A stretch of DNA of 11,083 bases from the NCBI GenBank assembly GCA_018334775.1, contig JAGXLJ010000013.1, positions 1-11,083 of the forward strand. Reading direction: 5' to 3'. Origin of the DNA: Halodesulfurarchaeum sp. Lineage in GTDB: Archaea; Halobacteriota; Halobacteria; Halobacteriales; Halobacteriaceae. The notes beneath the pieces are model-generated. The model saw only the letters and a list, made by a program, of their open reading frames with translations. It did not search any database and had not been told where the DNA came from. The translations under genes and the position numbers were made by a program. Below, piece after piece: positions 1-6,320 of this stretch. Numbering within the stretch: position 1 is the stretch's first letter; each line of letters begins with the position of its first letter.

Positions 1-350
1 GCGTCTTCCGGCGGCTCGTCGAGTTTCGCATCGAGGGTCGCCCGGGCGAAATTCGACTTGACCGTCTCGACCGTCGCTTCGACCCAGGCTTCCGGCAGGA
101 CGCCATCGACCATGATTACGAAGCCAGTTTCCTGGTGGTGCCCGACACCGGCACCGCTCTCATGCATGTCCGTGACCTCGATGAGGACCTCCTCCCCGGG
201 GACCACCGGTGCTGTCTTGAGGTCCTCGATGGGCTGGCTGTAGTGATTACACCACTCCATCCCGCCTCGGTCCCCGAAGTGTTGACACCCCATCCCGTTG
301 ATCTGTTCGGAGAAATGAGGACAGTCGTCCGCGAGTGGGCATGTCGCCAT
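1..350 (-). CDS. Cys-rich N-terminus + TRAM domain protein (partial, C-terminus off the left edge)
   Basis: The gene reads right to left from an ATG at 348-350 and stays open to the edge, giving 116 codons with no stop. Residues about 45-105 look like a TRAM domain, a small beta-barrel RNA-binding fold: the segment begins PGEEVLIEVTDMHESGAG and continues through GFVIMVDG and a VEATVETVKSNFA tail. TRAM domains occur in tRNA/rRNA methylthiotransferases and methyltransferases and as small stand-alone haloarchaeal proteins thought to act as RNA chaperones. Ahead of it, residues 1-36 contain four cysteines (4, 10, 22, 34) plus histidines 12, 24 and 36, which could bind a metal; that is inference. 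The start fits a leaderless transcript, with a TTTAAT box centred about 27 nt upstream. The gene lies 47 nt downstream of the iron permease on the same strand, so read-through from that operon is possible. The RNA target and C-terminal content are unknown. Confidence 0.75.
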   Translation of the reverse strand, partial: MATCPLADDCPHFSEQINGMGCQHFGDRGGMEWCNHYSQPIEDLKTAPVVPGEEVLIEVTDMHESGAGVGHHQETGFVIMVDGVLPEAWVEATVETVKSNFARATLDAKLDEPPED

Positions 351-374
351 TACCGATTACTACCGGTTCAGTCC

Positions 375-380
375 ATTAAA
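375..380 (-). promoter_or_regulatory. TATA box for the TRAM-domain gene
   Basis: On the minus strand the box reads TTTAAT and is centred about 27 nt before the ATG whose A is at base 350. That is the spacing expected when a haloarchaeal transcript starts at or next to the start codon (leaderless). It lies in the 47-nt gap after the permease stop, so the TRAM gene probably has its own promoter. No Shine-Dalgarno sequence is visible before the ATG, which agrees with leaderless initiation. Confidence 0.5.
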
Positions 381-397
381 CTCCACCGTCACGAAGT

Positions 398-2002
398 TCA
401 AAATCCGTTTTCCTCCTGACTCAGTAACACGGCCATCGAGAGGCCGGAGACGACGATCAGGATGAGCGCCGGGAGCGCCGCGTATTCGTAATAGAGGCTC
501 TCGTGGGCGGCCCAGACGATGGTGACCAGCGTATCACGCCCGATCGGCTGGAGCATGAGCGTGGCTGGCAACTCCTTCATCGTCGTCAAGAAGACGAGGG
601 TCCCCCCGGCGACGACCCCTGGTGCAATCCCGGGAAGGATCACCTGCCTGAACGTGCGCCAGGGCCCGGCATTCAGCGTCCGAGCGGCTTCTGCGACCTG
701 ATTGTCGAACTGGACGATCGCCGATCGCGTCGTTCCCACGGCTTGGGGGAGGAATCGGACCACGTACGCGAACACCAGCAACGGGACGGTCCGATACAGC
801 CACGGGACCGTGGTCGACCCCAGAAAGACGAGCGCGAGGCCGATGACGATGCCAGGGACGGCAAAGCCGACGTAGGTCCCGCGTTCGAGGACACGCGCGA
901 TTCGGCTCGTGCCACGGGCTCCGAGGTAGGCGACTGGAAGCGCCATCGCACTCGCTGTGAGTGCCGCGAGCAAGGCGAAGGTGACTGAGTTCACCGCGTG
1001 CTGGGGCTGGAACGCGAGTGAGGGGACCGCGCCGCCGGTGCCACGCAGCACCCAGAGGGTAAACAGTCCAACTGGCAGGAGCACTGTGACTGCCCCCAAC
1101 AGGCCCACCACCGCCATCGCCGGGTATCGCCACCGTCCAAGCGGGATCGGGGTCCCATGATGTCGCTCGGTTTCGCCGTGTGCCTGGCCCGTCTTGGATT
1201 CGATGTAGAGGATGACCCCGGCGAGGGTGAGCAACTGGATGGAAAGCAACGCCGCATACCCGACGTTGAAGGCCTCATATTCGGTGTAAATGGCACTCGT
1301 GAACACGGAGACACCCATGAAGGCCGGCGTCCCGAAGTCCGAGAGTGCATAGAGCGCAACGAGCAACGCGCCAGCTGATATCGCCGGTCGGATCTGGGGG
1401 AATGTGACCCGACGGAACGCGTCCACTGGGCTCGCATCCAGGCTTCGGGCGGCTTCTACCAGTGAGGCGTCCATCGATCGGAGCGCCGCGCGGGTGGTGA
1501 GAAACACGTAGGGGTAGGTGTAGAGGGTGATGACCAGCACCGCTCCGAGGAACCCGTCGATTCGAGGCAGTTCGAGGCCCACCACGGAGGTGAGTTCGCC
1601 GTGGCGGCCGAAGGCCGAAACGAAGGCGAACGCCCCGATGTAGCTGGGGACCACCAGTGGCAGCGCAATCACGACAGTGAAAAACCGCTTGGCCGGCAAG
1701 TCGGTCCGAGCGGTCAGGACGGCCAGTGGAACGCCCATCGCGACCGAGGCGAGGGTCGTCGCGACCACGAGGGCGATGCTCCGGCCACCGATTTCGAATG
1801 TTCTGGGTGCAAAGACCAACTCGGCCGCCCGGGTGAGATCGACTGCTCCAGCCCGGAGGAAAAGCCATAGCAGCGGCGAGACCACCAGAAGGGCGATGAC
1901 ACTTCCCATGAGGAGGGCCGCCAGGTGGACGGTTGATCGGGTCCGTAGCAGGCGGCCGACGGCTGGGCCGATCTCAGTCACGCGGTCAGTCAGTGCACCC
2001 AT
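398..2002 (-). CDS. Iron(III) ABC transporter permease, fused double-domain (FbpB/ThiP type)
   Basis: A 534-residue integral membrane protein that would form the transmembrane channel of a binding-protein-dependent importer. About twelve hydrophobic segments are visible, for example residues 26-49, 76-98, 108-130, 151-168, 206-230, 294-318, 339-360, 377-400 and 509-528. There are two cytoplasmic EAA loops, which contact the ATPase: VEAARSLDASPVDAFRRVTF near 182-201 and AEAARTLNAGPWRTFRQVIL near 437-456. Two EAA loops in one chain show that two permease units are fused, as in the FbpB/AfuB ferric and ThiP thiamine permeases. A hydrophilic His-containing linker (about 268-292) separates the halves. 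The gene starts 6 nt after the binding-protein stop and is clearly in its operon; the ATPase is the divergent gene at 3327-4484. Iron is preferred as substrate because of the partner protein and the iron-box-like operators. Confidence 0.9.
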   Translation of the reverse strand: MGALTDRVTEIGPAVGRLLRTRSTVHLAALLMGSVIALLVVSPLLWLFLRAGAVDLTRAAELVFAPRTFEIGGRSIALVVATTLASVAMGVPLAVLTARTDLPAKRFFTVVIALPLVVPSYIGAFAFVSAFGRHGELTSVVGLELPRIDGFLGAVLVITLYTYPYVFLTTRAALRSMDASLVEAARSLDASPVDAFRRVTFPQIRPAISAGALLVALYALSDFGTPAFMGVSVFTSAIYTEYEAFNVGYAALLSIQLLTLAGVILYIESKTGQAHGETERHHGTPIPLGRWRYPAMAVVGLLGAVTVLLPVGLFTLWVLRGTGGAVPSLAFQPQHAVNSVTFALLAALTASAMALPVAYLGARGTSRIARVLERGTYVGFAVPGIVIGLALVFLGSTTVPWLYRTVPLLVFAYVVRFLPQAVGTTRSAIVQFDNQVAEAARTLNAGPWRTFRQVILPGIAPGVVAGGTLVFLTTMKELPATLMLQPIGRDTLVTIVWAAHESLYYEYAALPALILIVVSGLSMAVLLSQEENGF

Positions 2003-2003
2003 G

Positions 2004-2009
2004 CTCCCC
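2004..2009 (-). promoter_or_regulatory. Purine-rich Shine-Dalgarno-like stretch before the permease
   Basis: On the minus strand GGGGAG overlaps the binding-protein TAG stop and lies only one base before the permease ATG. The match to the 16S 3' end is fair but the spacing is far shorter than normal. It may be chance, and termination-reinitiation coupling across the 6-nt gap is an equally good explanation for translation of the permease. Confidence 0.25.
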
Positions 2010-3169
2010 TAGACCGTCATGCCCTCCTCGCGCAGGAGGTCAATTGCCGGTTCCAGGTCGCCGAGTGCGTTGAGGTCGAATGTCGGCGGCTCGAGCTCGG
2101 CGAGACTCGGGAGCGGTCCGTCGTAGTCGACACCGTCAACGACGGGATACTCGCCGTTGGTCTCCACGAAGAACGCCTGGCCCTCCACGGCCAGGATGTG
2201 CCTGACGAACTCCGCTGCGAGGTTTGGCTTGCTGGCGTCCTCGAGTATCGCGGTGCCGGAGACATTGAACAAACCCCCCGGATCGTCCTGGGTGAAGGTG
2301 ACATCCAGTGGGGCGTCCGGTCGATTTCCGATGATACGGGCGGCGTAATACTGGTTGCCCAATCCGACCGAAACATCCCCATTGGCGACGGCTTCGGCTT
2401 GCTGGGAGCCACTCGAGTAGAGCGTGACGTCCTGGTCTTCGAGCAGGGCCCTGACCCACTCACGGGTGCGCGCCTCGCCTTCGAGTTCGAGCATCGCAAC
2501 GATGAACGACCTGAACGTGCCGGAGTTCGGGCGCGTCGAGAGTTCGCCAGCAAAACGCTCGTCCTCGGCGTAGGCGAAGATATCCGTTGGCAACTCATCG
2601 CGGGTCCAGGTTTCCGTGTTGAACTGGACGGCCCGGACCCGACCGGAGGCACCGGTCCACTGGCCATCCGGGTCTCGTTTGCTCTCGGGAACGGCATCAA
2701 CCACGTCTGTCGGGAGGTCACGGGCCAAACCTGCCTCTTTGAGAGCCGCGAGCGCTCCCGATGATTGGGTGTAAAAGACGTCCGCCGGTGTGGCGTCGCC
2801 CTCCTCGGTGAGGCTGTTCAGTTGGGCCTCGTTACTGGCGTAATCGCTAGCGATCGAGAAATCCGGATAGGTCTCCTCGAGTTTGGCAAAGAGCGGATCG
2901 ATCTGGTCCCGGGTCCGGCCTGAATACACGATCAGTTCGCCTTCGAGGTCACCGAGATCGTCCCAGGTGATTCCCTCGCCGTCGATCGGGGCCCCTTGGG
3001 GACTGTCACTTTCGAATGGATCGTCACTGCCCGAGCCAAGACACCCTGAGATGCCTGTCGCGAGGGCGGCCCCAGCGGTCCCGAGGACGCGCCGTCTGGT
3101 CCAGGTCCGCTCAGTTGATTGGCCTGCTGTCTCAATTGTTCGGTCCGGTGAAGTCGTTTCGTCGACCAT
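2009..3169 (-). CDS. Iron(III) ABC transporter substrate-binding lipoprotein (FbpA/AfuA-like)
   Basis: A 386-residue extracytoplasmic binding protein. Residues 25-30 read RRRVLG, a twin-arginine (Tat) signal, followed by a short hydrophobic run and a lipobox ending at Cys43 (GISGC). The mature protein should therefore be exported folded and lipid-anchored outside the membrane, as is common in haloarchaea. Near residue 78 comes GELIVYSGRTRDQIDPLF, typical of the first strand and helix of family 1 ferric-binding proteins. The stretch GLGNQYYAARI contains adjacent Tyr274-Tyr275, matching the paired tyrosines that coordinate Fe(III) in FbpA. A late segment (FNVSGTAILEDASKPNLAAEFV) is also typical. 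The ATG at 3169 is supported by a TATA box about 27 nt upstream and by the intact signal peptide. It is the first gene of the operon with the permease. Substrate by homology: ferric iron; a related oxyanion or thiamine protein is less likely given the YY pair and the operators. Confidence 0.88.
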   Translation of the reverse strand: MVDETTSPDRTIETAGQSTERTWTRRRVLGTAGAALATGISGCLGSGSDDPFESDSPQGAPIDGEGITWDDLGDLEGELIVYSGRTRDQIDPLFAKLEETYPDFSIASDYASNEAQLNSLTEEGDATPADVFYTQSSGALAALKEAGLARDLPTDVVDAVPESKRDPDGQWTGASGRVRAVQFNTETWTRDELPTDIFAYAEDERFAGELSTRPNSGTFRSFIVAMLELEGEARTREWVRALLEDQDVTLYSSGSQQAEAVANGDVSVGLGNQYYAARIIGNRPDAPLDVTFTQDDPGGLFNVSGTAILEDASKPNLAAEFVRHILAVEGQAFFVETNGEYPVVDGVDYDGPLPSLAELEPPTFDLNALGDLEPAIDLLREEGMTV

Positions 3170-3173
3170 CTTC

Positions 3174-3191
3174 TTTTAGGTTACCCTAAAA
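3174..3191. promoter_or_regulatory. Operator O1, DtxR/IdeR-like palindrome (iron-box-like)
   Basis: The sequence TTTTAGGTTACCCTAAAA is a perfect 7-bp inverted repeat (TTTTAGG / CCTAAAA) around four bases. Its left half, TTAGGTTA, matches the first half of the known bacterial DtxR/IdeR iron-box consensus (TTAGGTTAGSCTAACCTAA). It lies 5 nt upstream of the binding-protein ATG, between that gene's TATA box and start, where a bound repressor would block transcription. The link to a SirR/Idr-type haloarchaeal regulator is inference; no regulator gene is in the window. Confidence 0.65.
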
Positions 3192-3192
3192 G

Positions 3193-3199
3193 ATATTTA
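3193..3199 (-). promoter_or_regulatory. TATA box of the iron-uptake operon (binding protein + permease)
   Basis: The minus strand reads TAAATAT, centred 27 nt before the A of the ATG at 3169. This is the ideal position for a leaderless haloarchaeal transcript. It overlaps an extra operator half-site (TATTTAGG on the plus strand, 3194-3201) and directly abuts O1, so a repressor on O1 could compete with the basal transcription machinery. Confidence 0.6.
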
Positions 3200-3205
3200 G
3201 GCGTG

Positions 3206-3231
3206 ATGGTTTTAGGCCGGCCAAAAACCAT
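3206..3231. promoter_or_regulatory. Operator O2, 26-bp near-perfect palindrome
   Basis: Twelve of thirteen base pairs are symmetric about the centre at 3218/3219; the only mismatch is the A-A pair 3214/3223. The core is TTTTAGG at 3210-3216, CCGG, then CCAAAAA at 3221-3227, so it keeps the arm-N4-arm design of O1 and O3 with one changed base in the right arm. It sits in the middle of the divergent promoter region, 36 bp centre-to-centre from O1 and 46 bp from O3. It is probably a further binding site for the same dimeric repressor; a different regulator is possible because of the longer symmetry. Confidence 0.55.
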
Positions 3232-3256
3232 ATCGCTATGCCCGTATCGAACACTT

Positions 3257-3272
3257 TTTAGGAATGCCTAAA
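3257..3272. promoter_or_regulatory. Operator O3, DtxR/IdeR-like palindrome overlapping an upstream ATG
   Basis: TTTAGG-AATG-CCTAAA is a perfect 6-bp inverted repeat with the same four-base spacing as O1. Its centre contains the ATG at 3264-3266, in frame with the ATPase gene. The site is on the ATPase side of the divergent region, where it would cover the transcription start area. A weak AT-rich candidate box (CATATC, 3229-3234) lies about 30 nt upstream. This position argues that the stretch is control DNA rather than coding DNA. Confidence 0.6.
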
Positions 3273-3326
3273 CAAGTTCTCAGTCGAGACGGATTCAGTG
3301 CTACTAAGGCTGATCCGAGCAAATCT

Positions 3327-4484
3327 ATGGGAACCAATCACCGCTCGCAGGCCGATGGAACGTCGCCCACTGTCCGTCCCCAAACGGGTTCGGCAGCGAC
3401 GGCGTACACCCCGGTACTCTCCCTCGAATCGGTGACGACGACTTTCGAGGACGAGGCGGCCATCGGGAACTTCACATTGTCCGTGCAGGACGGTGAACTG
3501 CTGACGATTCTTGGCCCCTCTGGCTGTGGGAAAACCACGGCCCTTCGGACGATTGCCGGTCTCGAACGCCCGGATTCGGGACGGGTCCGCATTAATGGGA
3601 GGACCGTGGCGGACGAGGAAACCTTCCGCCAACCGGAGGACCGGGACGTGGGGCTGGTGTTTCAGGACTTCGCGCTGTTCTCTCACATGACCGTCGCCGA
3701 GAACGTGGGCTTTGGAATCGAGTCCTGGTCGGAGGCAAAGCGGACCGCACGGGTCGATGAACTGCTCACCCTGGTGGGCCTCGCTGGGGCAGGCGAGCGC
3801 TCCCCGTCGGATCTTTCCGGGGGCCAACAACAGCGGGTCGCCTTGGCTCGAGCGCTGGCCCCCGAACCGGAGGTCCTGCTCCTGGACGAGCCGTTTTCGA
3901 GCCTCGACCGGGACCTCCGCGAGCGTATGCGCGAGGAAGTCAGACGCATTCTGCAGGCGGCCGGAGTCACCACGGTCTTCGTCACGCACGATCAGACGGA
4001 GGCCCTCTCGATTTCCGACCGGGTCGCAGTAATGTGTGAAGGACATCTCGAACAGGTCGGCCATCCCGAGACGGTCTTTGCGGGCCCGGAGTCGCGGTTC
4101 GTAGCCGAGTTCCTCGGAAACCCAACGTTCCTCGACGGGCAGGTCGGCGAAGATGCGGTTTCGACCCATATCGGGCCGATCACTCTGGACCAACTGCCTG
4201 GCCTCTCGGCTGATGAGTCCGGCAACCACGTCGCTGTCGTGGTCAGACCGGACGACATCGAGGCCGTCGCTGTTCCAGCCTCCGAGGCCGACGGGATCGT
4301 TCGCCGTCGCAGTTACGAGGGGTCGACGATCCGGTACCGGATCGAACTCGACGATGGCACCACCCTCGAAGCGATGCACAACCACACGGCAGCGGTCGAT
4401 CTGGACGATCCGGTTGCGGTGGGGCTAGTCGCCGACCACGAGTTTGCCTGGTTCGATGACGAGGCCGAAACCGACGGCTGCTAG
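3327..4484 (+). CDS. Iron(III) ABC transporter ATP-binding protein (FbpC-like)
   Basis: This is the importer ATPase, 385 residues from the chosen start. It has every ABC motif: Walker A GPSGCGKTT, Q-loop in LVFQDFALFSHMTVAEN, signature LSGGQQQRVALARALAP, Walker B VLLLDEPFSSLD and switch histidine in FVTHDQTEAL. After about residue 260 comes a C-terminal regulatory extension (TOBE-like, with VVVRPDDIEAV and a later beta-rich part), as in FbpC, CysA and PotA subunits. An in-frame ATG at 3264 would add 21 residues. I reject it because it lies inside operator O3 and because codons 2-21 have low third-position GC (6 of 20) against about 17 of 26 just after 3327. The ABC domain itself begins about 28 residues after 3327, so neither start harms it. 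No Shine-Dalgarno is obvious before 3327. It is divergent from the binding-protein/permease operon and shares its operator region; iron as substrate follows from that context. Confidence 0.88.
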   Translation: MGTNHRSQADGTSPTVRPQTGSAATAYTPVLSLESVTTTFEDEAAIGNFTLSVQDGELLTILGPSGCGKTTALRTIAGLERPDSGRVRINGRTVADEETFRQPEDRDVGLVFQDFALFSHMTVAENVGFGIESWSEAKRTARVDELLTLVGLAGAGERSPSDLSGGQQQRVALARALAPEPEVLLLDEPFSSLDRDLRERMREEVRRILQAAGVTTVFVTHDQTEALSISDRVAVMCEGHLEQVGHPETVFAGPESRFVAEFLGNPTFLDGQVGEDAVSTHIGPITLDQLPGLSADESGNHVAVVVRPDDIEAVAVPASEADGIVRRRSYEGSTIRYRIELDDGTTLEAMHNHTAAVDLDDPVAVGLVADHEFAWFDDEAETDGC

Positions 4485-4565
4485 CCAACAGGCGGCGGGA
4501 CCAGCACTCCCCATGGTGTCTCTTGCGTAACGGTTTTGAGCGTTTGTCGGCAATCATCGGGTAGC
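4485..4565. other. Intergenic gap before the PDCD5 gene
   Basis: Eighty-one bases. The only weak promoter-like signal is TTTTGA near 4534-4539, about 30 nt before the PDCD5 ATG. No hairpin followed by a T-run is visible after the ATPase stop, and no small gene is apparent. Confidence 0.3.
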
Positions 4566-4919
4566 ATGAGCCAGAACCCAGATGACGACCGTCTCGAGGA
4601 GCTTCGCGAGAAGAAACTCCAGGATCTACAGGAGAGTCAGGGCGGGGAGGGCGCTGGTGAGGAGGCCATGGAGGCCCAGCGCGACCAGGCCGAAGCCAAG
4701 AAGAAGGCTGTCCTTCGCCAGCATCTCACCGACGGCGCTCGCAAGCGGCTCAACACCGTCAAGATGAGCCGCGAGCAGTTCGGTGAGCAGGTCGAACAGC
4801 AGATCGTCGCGCTGGCCCAGTCCGGACGGCTGCGCGAGAAGATCGACGAGGAGAAGATGAAAGAACTCCTCAAGGAGATGAAACCCGATTCGAAGAGTTT
4901 CAACATCTCTCGACGGTAA
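4566..4919 (+). CDS. PDCD5/TFAR19-family DNA-binding protein
   Basis: A 117-residue, highly charged helical protein. It has the archaeal PDCD5 layout: an N-terminal flexible acidic/basic helix ([13 protein letters not shown]), a central helix bundle beginning [21 protein letters not shown], then [30 protein letters not shown], and a short basic tail SFNISRR. Archaeal members are annotated as DNA-binding proteins by homology; the eukaryotic relative is linked to apoptosis and binds other proteins, and the archaeal role is not well defined. The start at 4566 (MSQNPDDD) gives the usual family length. An in-frame ATG 30 nt upstream adds an unconserved decapeptide and is not favoured. It lies between the ATPase and hisS, all on the plus strand, with a 94-nt gap to hisS. 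Confidence 0.88.
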   Translation: MSQNPDDDRLEELREKKLQDLQESQGGEGAGEEAMEAQRDQAEAKKKAVLRQHLTDGARKRLNTVKMSREQFGEQVEQQIVALAQSGRLREKIDEEKMKELLKEMKPDSKSFNISRR

Positions 4920-4983
4920 CTGGTCAACACCTCTGGACTAACGGTTCTCCGTTCTGCGGGCGCATCCGCGTGGGATGGACAGG

Positions 4984-4989
4984 TACAAG
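4984..4989 (+). promoter_or_regulatory. Possible TATA box for hisS
   Basis: TACAAG is centred about 27 nt before the hisS ATG at 5014, the right spacing for a leaderless transcript. It is a weak match to the haloarchaeal box. The rest of the 94-nt gap from 4920 holds only a 5-bp inverted repeat (4940-4953) without a T-run. Read-through from PDCD5 is equally possible. Confidence 0.3.
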
Positions 4990-5013
4990 CGCCGGGTGGC
5001 CCAATCCGCCACC

Positions 5014-6312
5014 ATGTACGACCGGCTGAAGGGATTTCGCGACTTCTACCCCGAGGAGATGGCCGCCCGTCGGGCGATGATCGACACCCTCGAGGCCACC
5101 GCACAGCAGTATGGCTTTCGGGAGGTCGGGACTCCAGCCCTCGAACGGACGGCGATGTACGTCGATAAAAGCGGCGAGGCGATCGTCGATGAACTGTACG
5201 CCTTCGAGGACGACGGTGGCCGGGGCGTGGCCCTGACTCCCGAACTCACGCCAACGGTCGCCCGGATGGTCGTGGCGAAACAACAGGCCCTCGCAAAGCC
5301 GATCAAGTGGTTCTCCACCCGCCCCTTCTGGCGCTATGAGGAACCCCAGCAGGGGCGATTCCGGGAGTTCTACCAGCTCAACGCCGATATTTTCGGCTCG
5401 GATGACCCGACTGCCGACGCCGAAATCCTGGCCTACGCGGCGGACGCTCTGAGCGGGCTGGGCCTCACGGCGGAGGATTTCGAGTTCCGGCTGTCACACC
5501 GGGATATCTTGGGTGGTCTCCTCGAATCGATGGCGGGGGACGTCGACACCCGGGCGGCCATCCGGGCCGTCGACAAAAGCGAGAAGATCGAACGGGCCGA
5601 GTACCACGACCTGCTCGTCGACGCTGGACTCACCCGGGACCAGGCCATGGAGTTCGAAACCCTCCTCGAAACCGGCGACCTCGAGGAACTCCTCGCCTTC
5701 GCCGAGACAGAGCGGGTCAGATCGGCCGTCGAGAACCTTAGAGCCGTGCTTTCGGCCGCCGAGGACTACGGTGTCAGGGAATACATCACCCTCTCACTTG
5801 AGACGGCCCGGGGGCTAGATTATTACACTGGAGTCGTCTTCGAGTGTTTCGACTCGACTGGGGACGTTTCCCGAGCGGTCTTTGGTGGTGGTCGCTACGA
5901 CGACCTCATCGAGAGCTTTGGCGGCCAATCCATGCCGGCAGTCGGCGTTGCACCGGGCCTGGCACCGCTCTCCCTCCTCCTCCAACGAGCCGGTGTTTGG
6001 CCGGAGGAAGCCCTCGAAACCGATTATTACGTGCTGCAGATCGGAGACACCCAGTCGGAGGCCGCCCGTATCGTCCGGGACTTGCGAGAAGCAGGCCACG
6101 TCGTGGAGACGGACGTCTCGGATCGCTCTTTCGGCGCCCAACTCGAATACGCCGACTCGATCAACGCCCGGACGGTCGTCATCGTGGGGGAACAGGACCT
6201 CGAAGAGGATCAGGTGACGCTCAAGAACATGGCCTCGGGTGACCAATTACAGGTCCCGGTCGAGACCTTCCCGGGGAAGAACCCGGAGCCGCGACTCACC
6301 GATTACGAGTAA
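5014..6312 (+). CDS. hisS: Histidyl-tRNA synthetase
   Basis: A class II aminoacyl-tRNA synthetase of 432 residues that charges tRNA-His in the cytoplasm. The N-terminus MYDRLKGFRDFYPEEM is the usual HisRS opening (G-x-R-D motif). Motif 2 is RPFWRYEEPQQGRFREFYQL at 103-122. The two histidine-specific motifs are RGLDYYTGVVFE (266-277) and GGGRYDDL (291-298). Residues about 337-420 form the anticodon-binding domain (YYVLQIGDTQSEAARIVRDL onward). At the motif 3 position, where many HisRS have G-x-E-R, the sequence reads GVAPGLAPLSLLL with no arginine (see findings). I chose 5014 because an upstream in-frame ATG at 4975 adds thirteen residues lacking HisRS character. truA follows 8 nt after the stop, so the two genes are probably cotranscribed. 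Confidence 0.95.
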   Translation: MYDRLKGFRDFYPEEMAARRAMIDTLEATAQQYGFREVGTPALERTAMYVDKSGEAIVDELYAFEDDGGRGVALTPELTPTVARMVVAKQQALAKPIKWFSTRPFWRYEEPQQGRFREFYQLNADIFGSDDPTADAEILAYAADALSGLGLTAEDFEFRLSHRDILGGLLESMAGDVDTRAAIRAVDKSEKIERAEYHDLLVDAGLTRDQAMEFETLLETGDLEELLAFAETERVRSAVENLRAVLSAAEDYGVREYITLSLETARGLDYYTGVVFECFDSTGDVSRAVFGGGRYDDLIESFGGQSMPAVGVAPGLAPLSLLLQRAGVWPEEALETDYYVLQIGDTQSEAARIVRDLREAGHVVETDVSDRSFGAQLEYADSINARTVVIVGEQDLEEDQVTLKNMASGDQLQVPVETFPGKNPEPRLTDYE

Positions 6313-6320
6313 GCCAGAGC

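Noticed and set aside
3258..4385. Open frame of 375 codons on the minus strand opposite the ATPase gene.
   Set aside because: The plus strand encodes a complete ABC ATPase with all motifs; the antisense frame shows no family features and would start inside it.
4536..4565. Earlier ATG for the PDCD5 protein.
   Set aside because: It adds an unconserved decapeptide before the typical MSQNPDDD start and exceeds normal family length.
4940..4953. Small inverted repeat AACGG-TTCT-CCGTT after the PDCD5 gene, considered as a terminator.
   Set aside because: The stem is only 5 bp and no T-run follows; archaeal termination depends mainly on T-runs, so this is not supported.
4975..5013. Earlier ATG for histidyl-tRNA synthetase.
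   Set aside because: The thirteen extra residues are basic and unlike HisRS N-termini; MYDRLKGFRDFYP is the usual start, and a TACAAG box at the right leaderless distance lies inside this extension.
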